39,301 bases of DNA from Candidatus Poribacteria bacterium (GCA_022827885.1 JAJEIP010000001.1:1-39301), one strand, 5' to 3'. Positions 24,528 through 32,984 are shown, numbered from the stretch's first letter. Made by a program: numbers and translations. The notes: generated from the letters alone by a model not told the origin.

Positions 24528-24761
24528 TTAGTCCAGAAATCGTTTGATTTTCATCTTCTTTTTACCAATTCCATGAGCTTCATACCAATGAACCTCTGCT
24601 CTCCGAATACTACCTTTCGTCAGGCGAATATAGGCAATACCTTTAAGCTTCCGCCATCTTCCAGAACCATATTGTTTACGAAGCCTTTGAATTTCACGGA
24701 TTCGTCCACCCACGGCAATCGTTTCAATGTTTTCGATTGTGCCAATGATTTCAAAGTACAT
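24528..24761 (-). CDS. Small basic protein, first gene of a two-gene cassette
   Basis: This 77-residue basic protein starts MYFEIIGTIENIETIAVGGR and continues with IREIQRLRKQYGSGRWRKLK, GIAYIRL and AEVHWYEAHGIGKKKMKIKR. The RRLRKxYGxxRWRKxKG and EVHWYEAHGIG motifs recur in short uncharacterised bacterial proteins I have seen, often next to a small acidic partner, as here. The strongly basic surface would suit nucleic-acid binding or RelE-like activity, but there is no direct evidence. No clear ribosome binding site precedes the ATG. The pair splits nuoD from nuoE. Confidence 0.6.
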   Translation of the reverse strand: MYFEIIGTIENIETIAVGGRIREIQRLRKQYGSGRWRKLKGIAYIRLTKGSIRRAEVHWYEAHGIGKKKMKIKRFLD

Positions 24762-24817
24762 TGGTTATAAATTGAATGGATCTGAATCAGTCAGGTTAAA
24801 ACTAAATATTGTCCATT

Positions 24818-25159
24818 TTAGTAGTTGCCGTAAAACTGAATACGATTGCCTTCTGGATCGCGGATGTCGAAAATGGCATGCCCATCCTCGTTCTCAAGCT
24901 TTCGTAATCGTTTCCCTTTCGATTTTATGTGCTGATGAACGGCGCTCACGCTTTCAACGTGAAACATGAGCTTCTGTCTGCCTTCGTTGGGTTTGCTCGC
25001 ACTATGGAGGCACAATGTGCAAGCACCCGCGTTAAAGCGAAAAAAACGGTGTTCCGGGAACGGTTGATCTTCGTCAGGCGTCAATCCGATAACATCTCTG
25101 TAAAACGCTATGACAGTTTTCATGTCTTTGACGAAAAGCATAATGCCTTTGAGCTCCAT
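24818..25159 (-). CDS. VOC (glyoxalase/bleomycin resistance) family protein
   Basis: This 113-residue protein has one vicinal-oxygen-chelate domain: LKGIMLFVKDMKTVIAFYRD opens the first beta-alpha-beta unit, HRFFRFNAGACTLCLH follows, and FDIRDPEGNRIQFYGNY closes it. Members act on diverse small molecules through a bound metal. The usual final metal ligand Glu after GNR(I/L) is Gln here, so metal binding may be altered. GGAGGG lies a few bases before the ATG. It is read directly after nuoD with a 37-base gap. Substrate unknown. Confidence 0.82.
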   Translation of the reverse strand: MELKGIMLFVKDMKTVIAFYRDVIGLTPDEDQPFPEHRFFRFNAGACTLCLHSASKPNEGRQKLMFHVESVSAVHQHIKSKGKRLRKLENEDGHAIFDIRDPEGNRIQFYGNY

Positions 25160-25196
25160 TGAACCCTCCTAAAACAGACAGCAGGCTTTGACAGAG

Positions 25197-26393
25197 TTAC
25201 CGATCCAATTCTCCGGCGATGACATTCAGACTTCCCAAGACAGCCACGGTATCGGAAACCATTCCGCCCTCCAACATGTGGGGGAGTGCTTGGAAGTGCA
25301 AGAAACTCGGTGGACGGATGCGGATGCGATAAGCCGTGCCGCTGCCATCACTGACGATATAAAATCCGAGTTCGCCGTTCGGTGACTCGGTTGCACAATA
25401 ATGCTCACCCTTCGGCGTTTCGACACCGTGCCCGTCCATGACAACCTTAAAGTGATGGATTAAACCCTCAATATGTCCGTAAGCATCGGACTTATTCGGC
25501 ATCGTGATCTTGTTATTCTCAACATTGACGGGTCCGTCAGGCATATTATCCAAGACTTGGGTAACGATACCGCAACTCTGGATCATCTCCTCCATCCGGA
25601 CAAGATAGCGATCGTAAGCATCACCATTCGTTCCAACTGGGACATCAAATGTGACCTCATCGTAACTGGAATACGGTTCAGCCTTGCGTATATCATGCGC
25701 TACACCGGCGGCTCGCAGGCAGGGACCTGTTAATCCATAGTTGATGGCATCATCAGCTGAAATGGAACCGACCCCTTTCGTCCGATCCATCCAGATACGG
25801 TTTCGTGTGAGGAGCGTATGGGTCTCCTTCAACGCCTTCGGGAAGTTATTGACGAATTCGCGCACATCTTCTTCACACCCAGCATAGAGGTCGCGAAGCA
25901 CACCGCCAATACGCGTGTAACTGGTTGTCAACCGCGCGCCGGTCGTCTTTTCAAAGATGCTATACAACTTCTCGCGTTCGCGGAAACTATAGAGGAATAC
26001 AGAGAATGCCCCCAAGTCCAAGGCGGCAGTTCCCAACCATAAGAGGTGATCTGCGAGTCGTGAGAGCTCCGCCATCAATATACGGATGTATTGACACCGT
26101 TTTGGGACCTCAATGTCGAGCAGCTGCTCAACGGCAAGCACATAGCCGAAATTGTTAGACAACGGCGACAGATAGTTCATCCGGTCGGTTACAACGATGT
26201 ACTGGTTGTAATCCAAGTGTTCACCGAGTTTCTCAAATCCGGTATGCAGGTAGCCGGCATGTGGTGTCGCCTTCAGAACGGATTCGCCATCAAGTTCTAA
26301 CACAATGCGAAGGGTGCCATGCGTTGCCGGATGTTGCGGACCGAAGCTGAGGACCATCTTCTCACCTGTGGCGCGTTCCAGCCCACCTTGCAT
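25197..26393 (-). CDS. nuoD: NADH-quinone oxidoreductase subunit D
   Basis: This 398-residue 49-kDa-type subunit forms the quinone-binding cavity with NuoB. SFGPQHPATHGTLRIVLELD is the N-terminal loop whose His contacts quinone. GYLHTGFEKLGEHLDYNQYI carries the signature of the [NiFe]-hydrogenase-related family, and SDGSGTAYRIRIRPPSFLHF leads to the C-terminal DR. Separate NuoC and NuoD genes are present, not the CD fusion of E. coli. AAGGAG lies six bases before the ATG. Confidence 0.97.
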   Translation of the reverse strand: MQGGLERATGEKMVLSFGPQHPATHGTLRIVLELDGESVLKATPHAGYLHTGFEKLGEHLDYNQYIVVTDRMNYLSPLSNNFGYVLAVEQLLDIEVPKRCQYIRILMAELSRLADHLLWLGTAALDLGAFSVFLYSFREREKLYSIFEKTTGARLTTSYTRIGGVLRDLYAGCEEDVREFVNNFPKALKETHTLLTRNRIWMDRTKGVGSISADDAINYGLTGPCLRAAGVAHDIRKAEPYSSYDEVTFDVPVGTNGDAYDRYLVRMEEMIQSCGIVTQVLDNMPDGPVNVENNKITMPNKSDAYGHIEGLIHHFKVVMDGHGVETPKGEHYCATESPNGELGFYIVSDGSGTAYRIRIRPPSFLHFQALPHMLEGGMVSDTVAVLGSLNVIAGELDR

Positions 26394-26412
26394 AAAGTAC
26401 TCCTTTTTTTAT

Positions 26413-26433
26413 AGTTATCAGTTTTCAGTTATC
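26413..26433. repeat. 7-bp-period array, three units
   Basis: The plus strand reads AGTTATC AGTTTTC AGTTATC; on the minus strand this is GATAACT GAAAACT GATAACT, the GANNNCT pattern of the array at 10726-10753. It lies in the nuoD leader just upstream of the ribosome binding site. Confidence 0.55.
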
Positions 26434-26489
26434 GGACAAAAGCAACTGGCAGCGGTTATCGGTTTGATGCCTGCCACAAGAAACCTCTT

Positions 26490-26573
26490 TCATCGATTAC
26501 CGAAAGATTTTTCGTAGACGGGGAAGTCCATAAGGGTTTCATACCGTTGGTTCACCGAACCGACAATTGACAA
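26490..26573 (-). other. Short open frame in the nuoC-nuoD gap
   Basis: A TTG-started frame of 27 codons reads SIVGSVNQRYETLMDFPVYE then KSFGNR before a TGA. The composition looks protein-like, but there is no ribosome binding site and the first bases (ATTGACAACC on the plus strand) recur in the trkA-trkH gap. It may be a remnant of a gene or a repeat. The rest of the 184-base gap holds the heptad array and no gene. Confidence 0.3.
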
Positions 26574-26577
26574 CCGT

Positions 26578-27126
26578 TTAGACATTCTGTTTATCAAAAT
26601 TAAAGCGTTCGCGCTCGCCACGTCCGCGGAGTGGATAATCCTTACGGAGCGGGTGTCCTTCAAAATCGTCCGGCATCAGGATCCGGCGAAGATCGGGGTG
26701 TCCCTCAAAATTGATACCGAACATGTCGTAGGCCTCACGTTCCAGCCAGTTCGCACCTTTCCACAATGCAGTCACAGATGGAATGCTTAAGTCACTTTCA
26801 TGGACAGGGACCTTTACTCGGAGACGACACTGTCCCTGATAGGAATAGAGCTGATAGACGACCATAAACCTTGCATAGTCAAACTGCATCAACTCGGATT
26901 CCATCTGAGAATTGTCGACTGCGGTAACATCAACGAGAAAGGTATAGGCGAGTTCAGCATCCGTTTTCAGATACTCCAATACGGTGTAAGCCTGTTCTTT
27001 ACGAACAACAACGACGGCAGTGCCGCGCATTTCGTCTTGTGCCAAGAGAGCATCTGCGTGATGTTCCTCTAATTTTTCAAGTACGAGCGGTTTCGACTGT
27101 TCTTCAACTTCTTTCTCTTCATTCAT
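26578..27126 (-). CDS. nuoC: NADH-quinone oxidoreductase subunit C
   Basis: This 182-residue 30-kDa-type subunit of the peripheral arm of complex I ends with the family signature [20 protein letters not shown] followed by [20 protein letters not shown]. An acidic N-terminal extension ([20 protein letters not shown]) precedes the conserved fold. The start overlaps the nuoB stop (ATGA), indicating translational coupling. Confidence 0.95.
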   Translation of the reverse strand: MNEEKEVEEQSKPLVLEKLEEHHADALLAQDEMRGTAVVVVRKEQAYTVLEYLKTDAELAYTFLVDVTAVDNSQMESELMQFDYARFMVVYQLYSYQGQCRLRVKVPVHESDLSIPSVTALWKGANWLEREAYDMFGINFEGHPDLRRILMPDDFEGHPLRKDYPLRGRGERERFNFDKQNV

Positions 27127-27632
27127 ACGACTGCCTCTACTCCCTTAGGTGAAGCACCACTGGTAATTTTCTGCTGCACTTGCATCACGGCATCGATGAG
27201 ATCTTCGGGACGTGGCGGGCATCCAGGTATATAAACATCCACCGGGATGAACTGATCAACGCCTTGGATGAGGGTATAGGTGTCAAACACACCGCCGCAG
27301 GAAGCGCATGCCCCCATCGAAATCACCCACTTCGGATCCGGCATCTGGTCATAGATACGTTTTAGCACCGGCATCATCTTGATGGAAATCCTGCCGGAAA
27401 CGATGAGCAGATCCGATTGACGGGGTGAAAAGCGGATCGCTTCAGAACCGAAGCGAGAAAGGTCGTATTTGGAAGCCAAGGTCGCCATCATCTCAATGGC
27501 GCAACACGCTGTTCCGAACGGCATGGGCCACAAGGAATTCTTACGTCCCCAGTTGACCACCTTCTCTATACTCGTTGTGATGATATTTCCATCCGTCTCT
27601 CCGACACCGCGTCCAACAAAATCTAATCCCAT
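27123..27632 (-). CDS. nuoB: NADH-quinone oxidoreductase subunit B
   Basis: This 169-residue subunit carries cluster N2, the last in the electron path before quinone. The ligands are the CC pair in [12 protein letters not shown], the Cys in MGACASCGG, and the Cys of [34 protein letters not shown] is the usual core. I chose the ATG at 27632 because AAGGAGG ends six bases before it; it lies ten bases inside the nuoA end. Confidence 0.97.
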   Translation of the reverse strand: MGLDFVGRGVGETDGNIITTSIEKVVNWGRKNSLWPMPFGTACCAIEMMATLASKYDLSRFGSEAIRFSPRQSDLLIVSGRISIKMMPVLKRIYDQMPDPKWVISMGACASCGGVFDTYTLIQGVDQFIPVDVYIPGCPPRPEDLIDAVMQVQQKITSGASPKGVEAVV

Positions 27633-27991
27633 GTTAAGCCTCCTTTCTTCCAAGCATAGATATAGCCGAGAAGCAGAATACCGATAAACACCAGCATCTC
27701 AATTAAAATAAATAAACCACTCGTTTCAGAGAATTTCTTGAAGACCACTGCCCACGGATAGAGGAATACCACCTCAATATCGAAGATGATAAAGAGCATC
27801 GCGACGAGATCAAACCGAATTGTAAAACGTTGTCTTGCATCGCCGACGGGGCGGACACCAGATTCGTAAACGGAGAGTTTAACGCGGTTCGGGCGTTTGG
27901 GTCCAAGAATATGGGTTAGGGCGAGATTAATACCCGCAAAGAGGACTGCGAAGAGTCCTAATAGTAAAATTGGAAGATAATCTATTAACAT
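27623..27991 (-). CDS. nuoA: NADH-quinone oxidoreductase subunit A
   Basis: This 122-residue, three-span membrane subunit of complex I has the long first loop [20 protein letters not shown] and the conserved [16 protein letters not shown] with its acidic pair in span two. It is the first gene of the nuo cluster, so the promoter should lie in the AT-rich gap upstream. Its site before the ATG is weak (GAAACA). Its 3' end overlaps nuoB by ten bases. Confidence 0.95.
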   Translation of the reverse strand: MLIDYLPILLLGLFAVLFAGINLALTHILGPKRPNRVKLSVYESGVRPVGDARQRFTIRFDLVAMLFIIFDIEVVFLYPWAVVFKKFSETSGLFILIEMLVFIGILLLGYIYAWKKGGLTWD

Positions 27992-28086
27992 TGTTTCTAA
28001 TCTATTTTGCCCTCATACATCTTAATATTGGCTCACGAACTTTGCCAAAGTTAAAAGTTAATGCAGACTCAGAAACACAATTTTCT

Positions 28087-28127
28087 AATATGCTTAATAG
28101 TTTCTCATATTTCAAAAACATTGTCAA
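28087..28127 (-). promoter_or_regulatory. Candidate promoter for the nuo cluster
   Basis: In the very AT-rich nuoA-pdxH gap the minus strand has TTGAAA (28115-28110), 17 bp, then CATATT (28092-28087). A perfect TTGACA (28127-28122) lies just upstream but without a good -10 at the right distance. The predicted leader to nuoA is about 90 bases. Confidence 0.4.
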
Positions 28128-28161
28128 GTTTTTTTTAGAAGAAAATAAATATTTACAAATT

Positions 28162-28806
28162 CTATGGCGATAGACGTATCATTTCCCACGTTCCATCGGA
28201 CTGTAACGTATAACAGAGCCTATCATGGAGGCGGTTCGGACACCCCTGCCAAAATTCAAATAGATTCGGCACGAGTCGGTATCCACCCCACTGTGGTGGA
28301 CGAGGAATGGTATCCTGTGAATACGTCTGTTCCGCTCGTTGATATCCTTCTGTGAGATGTTCTCGTCCTGAAATCACGAGGCTCTGACGTTCTGTCCACA
28401 CGGCGAGTTGACTGCTTATAGGACGGCTGGCGAAGTAAGCATCTGATTCCTCCGCTGTCATTTTTTCGACCGTGCCAGTGCTTCGCACCTGCCGATCGAG
28501 TTCGCGCCAATAGAATACCAACGCGGCGTTCGGATTCTCAGCAAGTTCCTTGCCCTTTTGGCTCCCGTAATCGGTGTAGAAACAGAAGCCTCTCGCATCG
28601 AAACCTCTGAGGACCACCATTCGAGCGGAAGGAATACCTTGCGGCGTTGCTGTTGCTAACGTCATCGCATCCGGTAGGTCGAGTTTGGTGGCAATCGCAT
28701 CTGCGAACCATTTTTCAAATTGTTCAAACGGATCAAGGGAAACGTTCTCTTCAAGCAGGTGTCCGTTATCTGCTCTATACTCCCTGCGGAGTTTATCTGT
28801 ATTCAT
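28162..28806 (-). CDS. pdxH: Pyridoxamine 5'-phosphate oxidase
   Basis: This 214-residue FMN enzyme oxidises pyridoxine or pyridoxamine 5'-phosphate to pyridoxal phosphate with O2. The length is typical. PSARMVVLRGFDARGFCFYT and DYGSQKGKELAENPNAALVF form the FMN site. WRELDRQVRSTGTVEK, ESDAYFASRP and PQWGGYRLVPNLFEFWQG with RLHDR complete the PLP site. The ATG has no ribosome binding site, only an A-rich leader. The gcvP enzyme encoded nearby needs PLP, which may be coincidence. Confidence 0.95.
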   Translation of the reverse strand: MNTDKLRREYRADNGHLLEENVSLDPFEQFEKWFADAIATKLDLPDAMTLATATPQGIPSARMVVLRGFDARGFCFYTDYGSQKGKELAENPNAALVFYWRELDRQVRSTGTVEKMTAEESDAYFASRPISSQLAVWTERQSLVISGREHLTEGYQRAEQTYSQDTIPRPPQWGGYRLVPNLFEFWQGCPNRLHDRLCYTLQSDGTWEMIRLSP

Positions 28807-28905
28807 TTTTTTAAATTATTGAGTTTTCGTCCTGTGCTCCAAATGTAAAGCAAAGGCCAAGTAACTTCAGATCAAATCGGAGAAAATAGCCTCTTATTTC
28901 TATAC

Positions 28906-29661
28906 CTAAAACTTCTTCAGGTGTCCCCACACAGTTGTGAGTTTTCCACCGGGTGTTACGGCAAATTCGCCGCTGTTTGGAATACTATCGCCAGTGACGG
29001 TAATATTATCAAAAAGTGCTGTATAATTTGCAAGACCGAAACCGACACCGCCGGTCAGAAAGCCAGTCAGTTTGCCTACTTTTGTCTCAATTTTTTGACC
29101 GTTATGCATCAGGGCAAAATCATCTCCGGTTTCTGCAATTTTCTTACCATTTAGCGAAAAAATGAAGTGTTTCTCTTTAACGCTTAACTTGAGATGCGAC
29201 CACTTGTTCAATTTTAAAATCGGATGAGGTTCAAAGTAGAGGGCTACAAATTCTACATCGTGCAAATCGCCCGTCATACAACTCAAAAGTGATCCGGGGA
29301 GAGGATCGACATCCCCTAAAACCACTGGGTCCGCAAAGCTACAGTAGAATAACACACTCCCTTTAACTCGTGCTGCAATTGCTATAGCACCCCTGCCGTG
29401 TTTTTTTAGTGGCTTGACATCAAACTCAAAGGTGTAATCTTCCCATGTATCATTCCCAATCGTGAGTAGGCTCAGATACGTCTCATGACTTACGGCGTGA
29501 AGTTCGTCATGGACGGTTTCCCAAGAAACGGGGGCATTATTCAACTGGACAAGTTCTTGCCATCCTTCTAAATCTCTGTCATCGAAGGTTTCCAGGAATG
29601 TTCCTGCCGAGGCAGAGAACGGTAATAGAAAAGTTAGGACTACAATACCTATGGATTTCAT
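28906..29661 (-). CDS. Secreted LamG/DUF1080-like protein
   Basis: This 251-residue protein starts with a clear signal peptide (MKSIGIVVLTFLLPFSASAG). It then has a concanavalin-like beta-sandwich pattern: FDDRDLEGWQEL, YTFEFDVKPLKKHGRGAIAI, NKWSHLKLSVKEKHFIFSLN, and GGVGFGLANYTALFDNITVT. The ordering matches 3-keto-disaccharide hydrolase (DUF1080) and LamG-type domains that bind or cleave sugars. The tail, GKLTTVWGHLKKF, resembles a C-terminal motif I associate with related secreted proteins of this type of genome. It probably works in the periplasm or outside the cell. Substrate unknown; catalytic residues cannot be assigned. Confidence 0.7.
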   Translation of the reverse strand: MKSIGIVVLTFLLPFSASAGTFLETFDDRDLEGWQELVQLNNAPVSWETVHDELHAVSHETYLSLLTIGNDTWEDYTFEFDVKPLKKHGRGAIAIAARVKGSVLFYCSFADPVVLGDVDPLPGSLLSCMTGDLHDVEFVALYFEPHPILKLNKWSHLKLSVKEKHFIFSLNGKKIAETGDDFALMHNGQKIETKVGKLTGFLTGGVGFGLANYTALFDNITVTGDSIPNSGEFAVTPGGKLTTVWGHLKKF

Positions 29662-29686
29662 AGAGTGCCTCCGTTAAGTTCAGATC

Positions 29687-29806
29687 AGGACTCACGCAAA
29701 TTGAGTAAAAAAGCAAAATACTTTACCAAAAAAGGCGATATCTCAGTGATTTAACCCCCTAAATCCCCCTTATCAGGCGGACTTTAAGAGGAAATGCGTA
29801 AGTCCT
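29687..29806. mobile_element. MITE-like element with 12-base terminal inverted repeats
   Basis: AGGACTCACGCA at 29687-29698 and TGCGTAAGTCCT at 29795-29806 are inverted repeats with one mismatch, 120 bases end to end. There is no coding capacity inside. (A)GGACTTACGCA ends are known from insertion sequences and their short derivatives. CAGAT occurs close to both outer ends but offset, so no clean target duplication is claimed. The element sits right before the secreted protein gene. Confidence 0.55.
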
Positions 29807-30030
29807 ACAGATATTGTTTCATATTGTTTCACGGAATATTTTAAAGTGTGACACAAACCTACCCCGCATGTCAAGTGGGTTTCCAAGTTCCCTTTAAGGA
29901 AACCTAATTTCATTACGCGCAGGTTTTTGCGTATTCTGATCATCCTTTTTAAAATCGAACCGCAAGTCCGTAATGTAATGGAGGACGACTCGAAATCAAA
30001 AACTTTCAAAATATAGACTATGACGCTTAT

Positions 30031-30049
30031 CCGCAAGGTAAAATTAAAA
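30031..30049 (+). repeat. CCGCAAGG leader motif in reverse orientation
   Basis: The plus strand reads CCGCAAGGTAAAATTAAAA, ending at the base before the trkH stop codon. It points into trkH from behind, so it cannot be a translation leader for any gene in this window. A GACGCTTAT block precedes it. Confidence 0.55.
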
Positions 30050-31555
30050 TCATCGTTTCCAGAAGTTCGGTGAAAAAAGGATAAGCACGGTATAAAGTTC
30101 TAAACGTCCCAGTAACATACAGAAAGACAGGATGTATTTTCCAGCCGTGTGAATATGGGCGTAGTTATCGGTGGGACCCACGCTGCCGAGACCGGGACCG
30201 ATGTTTCCGAGTGTAGCGATTGTCGCACCTGCGGCACTCACAAGATCAAGTCCCAAAGTTGCCATAATGCACGTTACAATCGCAAAAATCCCGATGAAAA
30301 AGAAAAAGAAACCGAGAACATTTGTCATCACTTCAGGGGGAACGACTCGATCGTTAACGCGAATAGGGAGCACAGCATGCGGGAAAAGGAGGCGCTTAAT
30401 TTCGGCGCGACTCTGTTTAATAAGGAGTAGGAATCGAACCTGCTTCATACCGCCGCCGGTGGAACCCGCACACCCGCCGTAGAACATAAGTGTCACTAAA
30501 ATGAATTGGGAGAGGGCGGGCCACTGCTCAAAGTCAGCCGTCCCATAGCCAGTGGTCGTGATGATAGACATCACCTGAAACGTAGCATAGCGTAGCGATG
30601 TCCACATTGAATCATAAGGAATATTCCCATCGACCTGAAACCTGATGGTATTCCACGAAATTAGGGTAATACTCACTGCGATAACAATACAGTAGAATTT
30701 GAATTCTGTATCTTGGAAATAGGCTTTGACATCCCCCCGAAGCGCACGATAATGCAGCGCGAAATTGGTTCCGCCGAGAAACATGAAGAAACTGATGACC
30801 ATGTCAACATAAACACTGTTGTAGTGCCCGATGCTCTGGTTCTTCGTTGAAAACCCACCCGTTGCCATTGTACCGAAGGTGTGGCAGAGCGCGTCAAAGA
30901 GGGACATGCCGCCGAGCATCAGGAGTGCTGTTTCTAAAAAAGAGAGCAGGAGATAAACACCCCAGAGAAGTTTAGCGGTTTGTGCGATACGCGGGGTGAG
31001 TCGATCGGTCTGCGGTCCGGGAGCCTCGGCGCGAAAAAGCTGCATACCCCCGATGCCGAGCATCGGAAGAATGGCGACGGCAAGCACAACAATTCCCATG
31101 CCACCCAGCCAGTGGGAAAGGCTCCGCCAGAAGAGCACGGCGTGTGAAAGATGCTCAATTTCGGTGAGGACAGTCGCACCCGTCGTCGAGAACCCTGCCA
31201 TAGATTCAAAATAACAGAAGGAAAATTCTACCCACGGGGAGCGACCTTCACTGCGAAACACGTCTGCAAATATGTAGGGGAGCGATCCAAAAAGGGCAAC
31301 TGTCACCCATCCCAAAGCGACAACCGCAAAGCCTTCGCGTATGCCGAGTTCTTCCTGTCGTGCACGAATACTAAAGCGGAGAACCAAACCAACAACTAAG
31401 GTGAGTATCGCTGAGATGACAAAAGCCGACAAATCGCTCTCGACTTCACCTGCTCTCGTCTGATAATAGATAGCCACTCCCAAAGGGAGCAGCATCGTTC
31501 CGGCGAGACAGATAAGTAAATTACCAAGCGTATAAGCGATTAATTTAAGACTCAT
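30050..31555 (-). CDS. trkH: Trk-type K+ transporter membrane subunit
   Basis: This 501-residue inner-membrane K+ channel/transporter has four pseudo-repeats of span-pore-span. The selectivity loops are visible as GFSTTGATVL, TMATGGFSTKNQS, ITTTGYGTADF and TLGNIGPGLGSVGP. SFCYFESMAGFSTTGA and HWLGGMGIVVLAVAILPMLG are strongly conserved in the family. It takes up K+ together with TrkA encoded just upstream. I chose the ATG at 31555 because the hydrophobic N-terminus begins there; the upstream extension overlaps trkA and is polar. No strong ribosome binding site. Confidence 0.93.
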   Translation of the reverse strand: MSLKLIAYTLGNLLICLAGTMLLPLGVAIYYQTRAGEVESDLSAFVISAILTLVVGLVLRFSIRARQEELGIREGFAVVALGWVTVALFGSLPYIFADVFRSEGRSPWVEFSFCYFESMAGFSTTGATVLTEIEHLSHAVLFWRSLSHWLGGMGIVVLAVAILPMLGIGGMQLFRAEAPGPQTDRLTPRIAQTAKLLWGVYLLLSFLETALLMLGGMSLFDALCHTFGTMATGGFSTKNQSIGHYNSVYVDMVISFFMFLGGTNFALHYRALRGDVKAYFQDTEFKFYCIVIAVSITLISWNTIRFQVDGNIPYDSMWTSLRYATFQVMSIITTTGYGTADFEQWPALSQFILVTLMFYGGCAGSTGGGMKQVRFLLLIKQSRAEIKRLLFPHAVLPIRVNDRVVPPEVMTNVLGFFFFFIGIFAIVTCIMATLGLDLVSAAGATIATLGNIGPGLGSVGPTDNYAHIHTAGKYILSFCMLLGRLELYTVLILFSPNFWKR

Positions 31556-31577
31556 TGTAATAGGTAATTGACAACCT

Positions 31578-32984
31578 TTAGTCTCTCCGCTCCGCGAACA
31601 GGTCTTCGACAATTGGAATCGCGTCGGGCATACTAAAGACGATCACGCGATCTGCAGGTTGGATAACAGACTGACCGGTTGGAATCATGAGTTTTTCCCG
31701 TCGAAGGACGGCACCGATAAAGGCGTTTTCTGGAAATTTTGTTTTGAAAGAGATGAGTTCCTTGTGGACAATCTTCGCGTTGACACCAGCGACAATTTCG
31801 ATGACTTCCGCATCTATTCCGTGAAGCGATGCAACAGAAATGATATTTCCGCGACGGATGAGCCGCAGGATATTGCTAACAACCGTGAGATGTCGACTCA
31901 CCGCGCCATCGAGTCTCGGAATACGCGCCAACAGAGGGAGATAACGGGGACGCTGCACGAGCGCGAGGACCCGTTGGGCACCGTTCTCTTTAGCGGTCAT
32001 GCATGCCATAATGTCGTTTTCATCGTCCCCTGTGACGGAGACGAATCCATTAACACCCTCTACACCTGCTTCTTCAAGGAGTCTGTATTGAAGATAATCG
32101 CCTTGCAAAACGGTGGTGCGCTTGAGGCGTTGGGATGCCAGACGCGCTTGGGCTTGATCGGCTTCAATGAGTTTGACATCGGTGTCATTTTCTTCAAGCA
32201 CACGGGCGAGTCCAATCCCAATGGGACTTGCCCCCACAATGATAACACGATCGAGTTGCTGGTTAAATGTGATACCACTAATACGTAACAATTGCTCAAC
32301 TGCCAGCGAACTGCCGATGACAAATGCTTCATCCCCTTGTTGCAGGGCATCTGCCCCTCTCGGGATGATAATGTGCCTGTTGCCGTTACTGATCGGGTTA
32401 CCGTTATTCGGATTGCCACGCCGACTGATGGCAGCGAAGCGGATATCTGCGAGCAGCCCACTTGCGTCCAATTCGGCGAGCGATTTTCCTATTAAGGGGT
32501 TTGACTGTCTGGCACGAAAGGAAACGAGTTGGACTTTTCCGTCTTCAAAGTCGACAATTTCTCGTGCCTCAGGTATCTGCAAGAGCCGGACAAATTCAGC
32601 AATGCAGCGTTGCTCTGGACTCACCAGTAGATCGATACCGAAGTCTTTCGGGGTCAGTCCACTCTCTGTGGAGAAGTAGTCAGGACTTGAAACACGCGCG
32701 ATTTTTGTGCTGACGCTGTATCTGTCAGCTATCTGACAGGCGAGCATATTAATTTCATCGCTATTCGTAACGGCAATCAGGAGATCGGCTTCCTCAATGC
32801 CTGCGGTCTTGAGAAGGCGCGGGGAGGCTCCCGGTCCGTGCAGCGTTTGCAAGTCCAATTGTTCGTTAACCCGAGCACAAGCGGCATCGGATTCATCAAT
32901 GAGAACAACATCGTTAGCCTGGACAGTGAGAAGTTTGGCAATATGGAACCCAACCTCTCCTGCACCTATAATTATCGCTTTCAT
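31578..32984 (-). CDS. trkA: Trk-type K+ transporter regulatory subunit
   Basis: This 468-residue cytoplasmic protein gates TrkH in response to nucleotides. It is a tandem of two RCK units. The first opens KAIIIGAGEVGFHIAKLLTV and the second RVIIVGASPIGIGLARVLEE. Each has a Rossmann NAD/ATP-binding domain followed by a TrkA_C domain (LIGKSLAELD and FIGAVLRREKLMIPTGQ). The length fits two-repeat TrkA. The stop lies 22 bases before trkH. AAGG is 12 bases ahead of the ATG, as for nuoG and nuoH. Confidence 0.93.
   Translation of the reverse strand: MKAIIIGAGEVGFHIAKLLTVQANDVVLIDESDAACARVNEQLDLQTLHGPGASPRLLKTAGIEEADLLIAVTNSDEINMLACQIADRYSVSTKIARVSSPDYFSTESGLTPKDFGIDLLVSPEQRCIAEFVRLLQIPEAREIVDFEDGKVQLVSFRARQSNPLIGKSLAELDASGLLADIRFAAISRRGNPNNGNPISNGNRHIIIPRGADALQQGDEAFVIGSSLAVEQLLRISGITFNQQLDRVIIVGASPIGIGLARVLEENDTDVKLIEADQAQARLASQRLKRTTVLQGDYLQYRLLEEAGVEGVNGFVSVTGDDENDIMACMTAKENGAQRVLALVQRPRYLPLLARIPRLDGAVSRHLTVVSNILRLIRRGNIISVASLHGIDAEVIEIVAGVNAKIVHKELISFKTKFPENAFIGAVLRREKLMIPTGQSVIQPADRVIVFSMPDAIPIVEDLFAERRD

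Larger units (their letters stand above)
29662..30049. other. 388-base gap with repeats, no gene
   Basis: Between trkH and the secreted protein gene lie a MITE-like element (29687-29806), a tandem pair of ATATTGTTTC (29811-29830), and a hairpin GGTTTCC-N13-GGAAACC (29878-29904). They are followed by an AATGTAAT motif near 29978 and a reversed CCGCAAGG motif (30031-30049). No credible gene was found. The secreted-protein promoter must lie in the right part of the element or just before the ATG, but I could not place it. Confidence 0.55.

Noticed and set aside
29811-29830. Tandem ATATTGTTTC pair as a CRISPR or iteron
   Set aside because: Only two units of ten bases without spacers; too little for either.
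31659-32288. 209-codon plus-strand frame opposite trkA
   Set aside because: It lies wholly inside trkA, which has two complete RCK units; the opposite frame shows no recognisable domain.
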